Shown here in pieces: positions 56,346 through 64,000 of a stretch of 64,000 nt of DNA. The stretch comes from Cocos nucifera (taxonomy: Eukaryota > Streptophyta > Magnoliopsida > Arecales > Arecaceae). The DNA is taken from contig QRFJ01001013.1 of NCBI GenBank assembly GCA_006176705.1, positions 186,501-250,500 of the forward strand, read 5' to 3'. Positions within the stretch are counted from its first letter, which is position 1. Each line of letters starts with the position of its first letter. The position numbers and the translations under genes were made by a program. The notes beneath the pieces were generated by a model. It worked only from the letters and a program-made list of their open reading frames with translations. It did not search any database and was not told the DNA's origin.

Positions 56346-58320
56346 GATTGAGGGTACTCAATTTATGTCAAACGATTAGTTATAGACAAACTTAGATCTA
56401 GGTCGGACAGGTGTACATTCATAGGATATCCAAAAGAGACCAAAGGATACTATTTCTACCATACTGATGAACAAAAGGTGTTCCTTAGTCTTAGGGCAAC
56501 CTTTTTGGAAAAAGAGTTTCTTGGTGAAGGAACTGTTGCCTCTAAGGTTGAACTTGATGAAGTTCAATAGGTAGAAAAATCGACACCTATTACTGAATTA
56601 GAGTCGAATTTGATTAGATCAGATATGGAGCCTAGTTTATTTGCACCATTAAGACGATCCAGTAGAGTACCATATCTTTTGGATAGATACTATAGTTTCT
56701 TGGTCTGAGATGGTAATTCCATCAAACTCGATGAAAATGATGAGGATCCGATCACCTATATGGATGCTATGCAGAGATCTGATTCTAAGAAATGGCTTGA
56801 GGCCATGAAATCAGAAATGGAGTCCATGAAGGTCAATGATGTGTGGACATTGATTGACCCACTTGAAGGGGTTAAATCTATTGGGTGTAAATGGGTCTTC
56901 AAAAGGAAGAGGGGCATAGATGGAAAGATGGAGACCTATAAAGCCCGTTTGGTTGCCAAGGGGTATCATCAATATTATGGTATTGACTATAACGAGATGT
57001 TCTTTCCTGTGGCAATGCTCAAGTTCATTCAGATTATGCTTGCCATTACTGTCCATCTAGACTATGAGATCTAGCAGATGGATGTGAAGATAGCTTTCCT
57101 AAATGGAGAGCTGATCGAAGAGGTGTATATGATACAACCTAAAGGGTTCACATCCACAGATAAGTCTAAGGTGTGTAAGCTTCAGAGATCCATTTATGGA
57201 TTGAAGCAGGCATCTTGGAGTTGGAACATGCATTTTGATAGGATGATCAAAACGTATGGCTTTGTTAAGAACGAAGAAGAGTCCTGCATTTATAAATGGA
57301 CAAATGGTCCAGTAGTTGTATTTCTTATCTTGTACGTAGATGGCATTCTCTTAATCGAAAATAACATCCCCATACTATAAGAAATAAAAGTCTGATTGTC
57401 ATCACAGTTCTCCATGAAGGACTTGGGTGAAGCATCCTACATCCTAGGGATGAAGATCTATAGGGATAGATCTAAAAGAATGCTTGGATTATCCCAGTCT
57501 ACGTATATAGATACTATGCTGAAGAGGTTCAGTATGGAGAATTCCCAAAAGGGTTATCTTTCGATAGGCCATGGAATTTCTCTCTAAGAAGGATTGTCTG
57601 ACAACTTCTGAAGAGAGAGGGCATATGAGTAGAGTCCCATATACTTTGATAGTAGGATCTATCATGTATGCCATGACATGTACAAGATCAGATGTGGCAT
57701 ACTCACTAGGAGTAGTGAGTAGATACTAATCTGATCCTGAAGAAAATCACTAGAAAGTGATTAAAGCCATACTTAAGTATTTAAGAAATACTAAGGACCA
57801 ATGGTTGGTTTATGACCAGTCAGATCTGAAACTTATGGGGTTTATAGACTCCAGCATTCAATCTGATCATGATGATAGCAGAAGCGTGTCAGGATATATC
57901 TTTACTCTAAATGATGGAGCCATCTACTAGAAGAATTTTAAGTAGCATACTATGGTAGACTCTATTTATAAAGCAGAGTATGTGGCAGCATCAGATGCTG
58001 TAAAGAAAGCTTTGTGGTTGAGAAAGTTTATCATCAAGCTCGAAGTAGCACCCTTCCTTGATGGTCTGGTCCTGCTCTACTGCGACAGCACTAGTGTCAT
58101 TGCTCAGGCAAAAGAATCAAAGGCATACCAACGGACGAAGCACATTTTGTGTCATTTCCACCTGACTCGAAAGATCATGGATTAAGGTGATGTCGACCTT
58201 CAGAAGATCGATAGAAAGAAGGACCTGGTCGACCCCTTCACTAAAGCCCTGGCAATAAAGGAGTTCGATAACCACAAGTTGAAGATGGGTATTAGATACT
58301 ATGCCGAGTGGCTTTAGGAT
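56346..58320 (+). pseudogene. Copia pol of C: reverse transcriptase and RNase H (broken; YVDG active site)
   Basis: Integrase C-terminus (FIGYPKETKGYYFY) and linker run to 56700. RT at 56760-57587 shows KSIGCKWVFKRKRG, ARLVAKGYHQ, FPVAMLKFIQIMLA, QMDVKIAFLNGEL, KLQRSIYGLKQASWSW and LYVDGILL (about 57335), in which the second catalytic Asp of YVDD is Gly. Then come FSMKDLGEASYILGMKIY and, after a frameshift near 57588, VGSIMYAMTCTRSD. RNase H includes SIYKAEYVAASDAVKKALWLRKF, LLYCDSTSVIAQAKES and the DPFTKALA ending. Altered catalytic site plus frameshifts make it inactive. Confidence 0.92.
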
Positions 58321-58330
58321 AAGTGAGAGT
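58321..58330 (+). other. Polypurine tract of C
   Basis: AAGTGAGAGT directly before the 3' LTR. Confidence 0.65.
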
Positions 58331-60818
58331 TATTGGAAAATATAACCTAAAGCTAATCATCAGTCTGTTGATGATTGAGCTATATTATATCTGTAATTGA
58401 TTTATTAATAAATAAAATATATTTTTGGCCTTTTATTCATCATAAATATTTTTCATCTTCTAACAAACTCCATTATTCTGATGAAGTCTTTAGGACTATC
58501 TAGCTTCGATAAAGAGAGAATTTATCGATTAGTCCTTAAATTTATTCACGACCAACTGATAGGCTGTTAACTAGGACGATAGCGTCTATTGAGCATAGAT
58601 CGCTATATGCCATATAGGTTAGTTGTTCTCTTAACCAAGAAGTGTGGAGACACTGGTATGGCATACAGGTGAGATATATGGATACATTGTCATTGAACGT
58701 GACCAACTTCAGAGCATTTTACTGTCGAGAATATCTCTAATGGGATATAGGTATAAGTATTCCTTAGACCTAAGATCACCTCAGTGACTTACAAGCAACT
58801 CACTATGCTTTGGTATCGGACTAACTAAATTTTTAATTTAGTAATGGAAGACTTCTGGGCATAGTCAAGTACTTGCAAAGTTGGAGTATGATCAAGATGA
58901 AATTAACCACTCTAAGAGTTGGAGAAGAATGTATCACTATATTTCAATATAGCAAAACCTTGGTCAGGATAATCCATCAGATGGAATTGATATTTTGAAA
59001 TACAATATGAACAATCTGATCAGAGTTGATAGTTGAACTCTAAGGTATCCTACGAGCATTATGATCAAGGGGATGAATTATATGAAAACTATATTCGCAT
59101 GGGTTCTAAGAATGGTGTTCTACACCTTTTGACCTATCCGACCATTGGGTATCATTGCTAGATGGTCACTTCGATTGGTATAAAAATTTATTTCTGTATT
59201 ATCAACTTAAGTTTAGATCTATGAGATCACACACATTAGAGTTCACATTCTGATTGGATGGTTGATCAGCGATTTAGAATCATTTTAGGGTTAAACGATC
59301 AATACGGTTGATGTTTGACCTAGTGCAAGTATTGCAGGAGGATCGATTAGCATTTTAATTACTAATTAGCTTAATTTAATTAAGTCAGTAGGTTGAGATT
59401 AAGTCTAATTAAATATAATTTAATTAAATTTGGTTTGGGCTTGAATGGATCAAATTCAATTGGCTAATTAGATAAGCCAAGTGTAAGGAAGAACTAGTCC
59501 TAGTCTAACTAGGACTCGAGTCAACCTAATTTTTTAATTTGATTAAAAAATTAAATTAAAATTTAATTTAATTTAATTAAGTTCTTAAATGGATTAGGAT
59601 CTTATTTAATTGGGTTGGTTTACTCTTATTTTTATTTGGTTAAAAGATCTTGTTTGACCAAGTCAAAATAGGAGTCCTAGTGTGACTAGGACTCCCTATT
59701 CCTTGCGCCACCTAATCCTCATGCCCCACCCTTTTCTCTTTATAATTTTACATAAAATTCACCATGCCTAAAGGTTTCTCATGCCCCCCTCCTCTCCTCT
59801 ATTTCTCATTTGGAAGTTGGGTAATGGACTAGGCCAAAGTTGGAGTTTGTTTTGATTTGAAATCCTATGAGATAGTATTTTGAAACAACCAAAACTCTTC
59901 CCATAAGTGTGCTGGCCCATCCTTCCTTATTTTCTTTAATTTTCAGGGTAAAAGAGGACTTTTTTGTGTACCCCTCATTCGGGTCCATGGCAGAAAAAAA
60001 GGTGGGGGCGCCCAAGAGTTGGGTGCCCCAACAACTTTCCTTATTTGGTCCTTCCTAGTCTAGGTTTTTGATCTAACTTGGATTTTGCATATCTCTTTAT
60101 TTAAAGAGAATTTTTTACTAACATTTTTGTGGATTGTACATATTTGAGAGGACTCTTTTTTATAAAAAAATTAGAGAGAAATTCATCTAGATCATGGAGA
60201 TATTGAAAACATAAATCAGGGTGTCTAGAAAAAGAGTAAAGAAGAAGAAGAGGATCTTCTTCTAAGATTTTTGTTCTAAATCTCTTCCTTCTTTTCGTGA
60301 GCTTTTGAGAAGCGTCTCATCATCACAAATCCTCTTTCTTTCCTTCTAGTATTTTGGAGAGTCTATGTTTTGAAGAAGAAAGCATCGGATCGACCGTCGA
60401 AGAGAGATCAGCACAGTGCTAGCATACTATGCTGATTTTCTGCATCAGGATCTCTGATCGTGTTCATAAGCTCATGTGGATGACTCCTAGAGACCAGATG
60501 CATGTGCGGCTCATGACTTCATCCTCAAGCCCAAATCAGCAAGTTTGAATATCTAACTTGCTTAGGTAATAAATTTGATCTATTAACTTCATACCTACAT
60601 TTGATCTAGTATAGATTTAGGTTGATTTGATCAACTTTTTCTTTCTTATTTGATTTTAATTTTTGATTTAAATATCATACCTTGATCATGTAATAGATCT
60701 AAGATCTAGGTGTTTATATTTTTATTTAAATAAATATTTGATTTGTTTAAGTCTTTCGCTGTCTGATCTTGAAGAAGTTTCAAGATCTATCTGTGAAACT
60801 CTAGATTTGGTTCCTTCA
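58331..60818 (+). repeat. 3' LTR of copia C
   Basis: A 2488-bp LTR from TATTGGAAAATA (TG to TA) to GGTTCCTTCA, collinear with 49926-52422. It is followed by GTTCG (60819-60823), the target copy, then by pol of B. Confidence 0.93.
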
Positions 60819-60823
60819 GTTCG
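60819..60823 (+). other. Right copy of 5-bp target duplication for C
   Basis: GTTCG; the partner GTTTA is at 49921-49925 (two transitions). The B sequence ATAGGTAGAAAAATTGACA that follows matches C's own pol at the equivalent point. Confidence 0.82.
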
Positions 60824-62576
60824 ATAGGTAGAAAAATTGACATAAGTAGCTAAACCTAAATCAAATTTAATTCAATCAGATTTGGAGCCTACTAAACCTA
60901 TACCCTTAAAGTGAAATGGTGAGTACCACGTCAGTCGGATAGATACTATGATTTTTTGATCCGAGATGGTGATATTATCAAACTCGATGAGAACGACAAG
61001 GATCCGATCACCTACATGGATGCAATATAGAGATCCGACTCTAAAAAATGGCTTGAGGCCATGAGATCCAAAATGGAGTCCATGAAGGTCAATGATGTAT
61101 AGATATTAGTTAACCTGCTCGAAGGAATAAAATCCATAGGATGTAAGTGGATCTTCGAAAAGAAAAGGGCACAGACAGGAAGGTAGAGATCTATAAAGCC
61201 TGTCTGATTGCCAAGAAGTATCATCAACGTAATGGTACTAACTATGATGAAATATTTTTTTCTATGGCAATACTTAATTCCATTCAGATAATGCTTGTGA
61301 TAGCCACCTATCTAGATTATGAGATCTGGCAGATGGATGTGAAGACAGCTTTCTTAAATGGAGAGCAAGCTAAAGAGGTATATATGATACAACCTGAGAA
61401 ATTCACATCCACAAATGAGTCTAAGGTGTGCAAGCTTCAAAAGTTCATTTATGGATTGAAGCAAGCATCTCAGAGTTGGAATATATATTTTGATAGGATG
61501 ATCAAGACATATGGCTTCATTAAGAATGAAGAAGAGCCCTGCATATATAAATAGGCTAATGGTCTAGCAGTTATATTCCTCATTTTATATGTAGATGATA
61601 TTCTCTTAATTAGAAATAATATCCCTACATTACAAGAAATAAAAATCTAGCTATCATCACAGTTCTTCATGAAAGATCTGAGAGAAGCTTCCTACATCCT
61701 AGGGATGAAGATCTATAGAGATAGATCTAAAAGATTATTTGGATTGTCTCAGTCCACATACATTGACACTATGCTGAAGAGATTCAACATGAAGAATTTC
61801 AAGAATGGTTATCTATTGATAGGCCATGAAATTTCTCTCTCAAAGAGGGATTGTTCGACAACACCTCAAGAGAGAGAGCATATGAGTAGAATTTTATATA
61901 CTTCGATAGTGGATTCTATTATGTATGCCATGACGTGTACGCGATCAGATATGGCATACTCACTAGGGATAGTAAGTAGATACCAATCTAATCTAGGAGA
62001 GAACCACTGGAAGGATTTTAAAACCATCCTGAAGTATTTGAAAAATACTAAAAACTAATGGCTTGTTTATGGTGAATCAAATTTGAAACTTATGGGGTTT
62101 ACAGAATTTAGTTTTCAGTTTGATCATGATGATAGCAAGAGTGTGTCGGGATATGTGTTTATCCTTAATGATGGAGCTATCTACTGAAAAAGTTTCAAAC
62201 AGCATATTGTGTCCAATTCAGTATACAAGGCAAAGTTGTTACTGTATCAGATGCTGCCAAAAAAGTGGTGTGGCTGAAGAAGTTCATCACCAAGCTCAAA
62301 GTAGTACCCTCCCTAGATGGTCCAGTTTTGCTCTTCTATGATAACTCTAGAGTCATAGCTCAGGTGAAGGAACCAAAGACACACCAGCGGATGAAGTATA
62401 TTCTACGTTGTTTCCACCTTGTCCGAAAGATCATGAATTAAGGTGATGTTGATCTTCAAAAGATCGATGGGAAGGACAACCTAGCCGATCCATTTACTAA
62501 AGCCATTGCGGTGAAGGAGTTCGACAACTTCAAGTCCAAGATGGGTATACGATACTGCACCGATTGGATTTAGGCC
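60824..62576 (+). pseudogene. Copia pol of B: reverse transcriptase and RNase H (broken)
   Basis: Resumes after C with the integrase-RT linker and RT: RSDSKKWLEAMRSKMES (about 61030), KSIGCKWIF, a frameshift near 61165, then KACLIAKKYHQ, FFSMAILNSIQIMLVIATYLDYEIWQMDVKTAFLNGE, KLQKFIYGLKQASQSW and an intact YVDDILL (about 61590). FFMKDLREASYILGMKIYR and SIMYAMTCTRSDMAYSL follow to 62058. RNase H is split over frames (62060-62530), with CxDNS/AKEP-like and DPFTKAI endings. It is parallel to C pol at 56760-58320. Confidence 0.9.
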
Positions 62577-62587
62577 AAGTGGAAGAT
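62577..62587 (+). other. Polypurine tract of B
   Basis: AAGTGGAAGAT before the 3' LTR start TGTTAAAAATAG; nearly identical to the A2 tract. Confidence 0.75.
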
Positions 62588-64000
62588 TGTTAAAAATAGT
62601 GTTCCAAAGTCAATCATCAGCTTATTGATGATTAGCTATTTTATGTAATTATATATAAATTATTAATTGAATAAAAATTATTTTGACTTTTTCATCGTAA
62701 ATCTTTCATTTTCTAATGAACTCCTATTTATTGTGATAAAGTTCTTAGGACTATTTAGAATCGACAAAGGAGAATTTGTTATTTAGTCCTAAAATTATTC
62801 ATGATCAAATGATATGTTGTTACTAAGGATGATAATATTTATCAAGTATAGATCATTGTATGCCATATAGGTTGATTATCCTCTTAACCAAGAAGTGTGG
62901 AGACACTGGTATAGCATATAGATGAGATATAGGGATACATCTGCAATGAACGTGATCAACTCCAGAGCTTTTTTGCTGTCAAAAATTACTCTAATGGAAT
63001 ATGGGTATAAGTATCCCTCTAATCTGAGGTCACCATGGTGACTTTCAAGTAACTTACTATGCTTTGGTGTGGACTACCTGAATTTCTAATTCAGTGATGA
63101 AAGATTTCAGGGTATAGTCAAGTACTTGAGAAGTCGGTGCATGAGTCAAGATGGGATTGACCACTCCTAGGCATAGGAGCTATGTTCAATAGTATTTTAA
63201 TTTAGCAAAGCCTTGGCCAGGGTGGTCCTTATGAGAGGTCACAGGACTAATTGCTTTGAGACACAATTTGGATATATCTTCCAGGATTGATAGTTAAACC
63301 TTGTATCATCTTATACATAGAGGTCAAAGGGATGAATTATGTGGTAACCATATTCACATAGATTCTAAATATTGCAATTATACTATTTGACTTATCCAAA
63401 CATCGGGTATCATTGCTAGATGGTCACTTTGATTAGTATAGAAAATTGGTTCCTATGCTACTGGCTTAAATTTGAACCTGCAGGGTCACACACACTAGAG
63501 GTTCCTACCTGATTTAATGGCTGATCAAGAGAAGTTTAATTAGTAATTTGATCACTAATTAACTCAATTTGATTGAGTAATGATTTTTGGTTCAAGTCCA
63601 ATTGAATTGGATTTAGTTGGATTTGACTCGATTAGGTTATGAGATGATCTAATCACCAAGAAGGTTTAATCCCTAATTTGATCAAAATTTGGCTTGATTA
63701 ATTTCTAATTTGATTAGGATTTAATTGAGCCTAAATAAGTTGGGTTTAATCTACTCTAATTTGGCCTAGCCAAATTAGTTTAGATTGGGTCATAATTGGA
63801 CAAGGTTTGAAAGACTATTTTGACTAGTCTTATGCACCACATCACCCTGATCTTGTGTCCACCCTTTTCTCCAAGAGAATTGAGAATTCTCATAAAGAAA
63901 TCTATGTATAAGAGGGCGCACTCCCTTCCTTTTCATGTCCTTAAGTGGATAAAATCAGATGGTAACTATTTGAATTTAAATAAAATTTTAATTCGAATAA
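62588..64000 (+). repeat. 3' LTR of copia B (cut by window end)
   Basis: Begins TGTTAAAAATAGTGTTCC and is collinear with 39142-40393 and 44785-44950. It lacks the CACTA insertion, reading through GACTAGTCTTATGC at 63822-63835. It runs off the window, so the right target copy of B cannot be seen. Confidence 0.93.

Larger units (their letters stand above)
49926..60818 (+). mobile_element. Copia retrotransposon C, full length, nested in B
   Basis: A 10,893-bp element with LTRs at 49926-52422 and 58331-60818, a primer-binding site at 52423, a leader of about 1.9 kb, gag from 54349, then protease, integrase, RT, RNase H and a polypurine tract. It is related to B but a distinct copy. The LTRs differ by roughly one base in eight over the first 230 bp by eye, so the insertion is old. 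Gag runs long in one frame with few stops; pol carries two main frameshifts (near 56318 and 57588). Confidence 0.95.
39142..64000 (+). mobile_element. Copia retrotransposon B, nearly complete, with CACTA and copia C nested in it
   Basis: 5' LTR at 39142-45716 (interrupted by CACTA), primer-binding site at 45717, leader of about 2 kb, gag from 47713, protease and integrase to 49925, then copia C (49926-60818). RT and RNase H resume at 60824, the polypurine tract is at 62577 and the 3' LTR starts at 62588 and leaves the window at 64000. Without the inserts, the visible part is about 9.6 kb. It is related to C in both LTRs and proteins but clearly a separate copy. Coding regions are broken. Confidence 0.92.

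Overview
This window is plant nuclear DNA made almost entirely of decayed transposable elements. I find no intact host gene, rRNA or tRNA. The elements are long-LTR Ty1/copia and Ty3/gypsy retrotransposons plus CACTA-type DNA transposons; the combination suggests a large repeat-rich plant genome. A monocot, perhaps a palm, is my guess from the general look of the element families and is not demonstrated. Every coding region carries stops and frameshifts, so I call them pseudogenes.

Layout. (1) 1-5633: copia element A1, minus strand, cut by the left window edge, with its 5' LTR at 3364-5633. It lies in the remains of another LTR (5634-7173). (2) 7174-10839: AT-rich unassigned DNA with a CACTA-like non-autonomous element ending at 9397 and a GT microsatellite. 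(3) About 10840-33726: gypsy element G1 with both LTRs, gag-pol, a 117-bp tandem repeat and an antisense gene between integrase and the 3' LTR. Its reverse transcriptase is split by a complete copia element, A2 (14978-25382, same family as A1, LTRs of about 2.3 kb). (4) 33727-35683: unassigned. (5) 35684-37347: gypsy fragment G2, with an internal deletion. (6) 37348-39141: copia LTR piece D followed by an inverted LTR tail. (7) 39142-64000: copia element B, running off the right edge. Its 5' LTR holds a 4.4-kb CACTA element (40394-44781), which itself holds a near-palindrome of about 985 bp. Its integrase/RT junction holds a second complete copia element, C (49926-60818).

The nesting can be read at base level. 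At the A2-in-G1 and C-in-B junctions, removing the element and one 5-bp target copy brings the host reading frame back in register. At the CACTA junction, element B's own 3' LTR shows the uninterrupted site. This gives a relative order: G1 before A2, B before C, B before CACTA, LTR remnant before A1, and G2 before D and B.

The least expected signals are these. All four copia copies share a block in their long leader that starts at a splice-donor-like site, with an acceptor-like site just before gag, suggesting a leader intron of about 0.78-0.89 kb in two families. The gypsy element carries an antisense gene with an apparent intron and TATA-like box. The CACTA element carries a kilobase hairpin and a G-rich tract. 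Differences between duplicated sites, and the stop codons, look like C-to-T/G-to-A transitions expected of methylated repeats.
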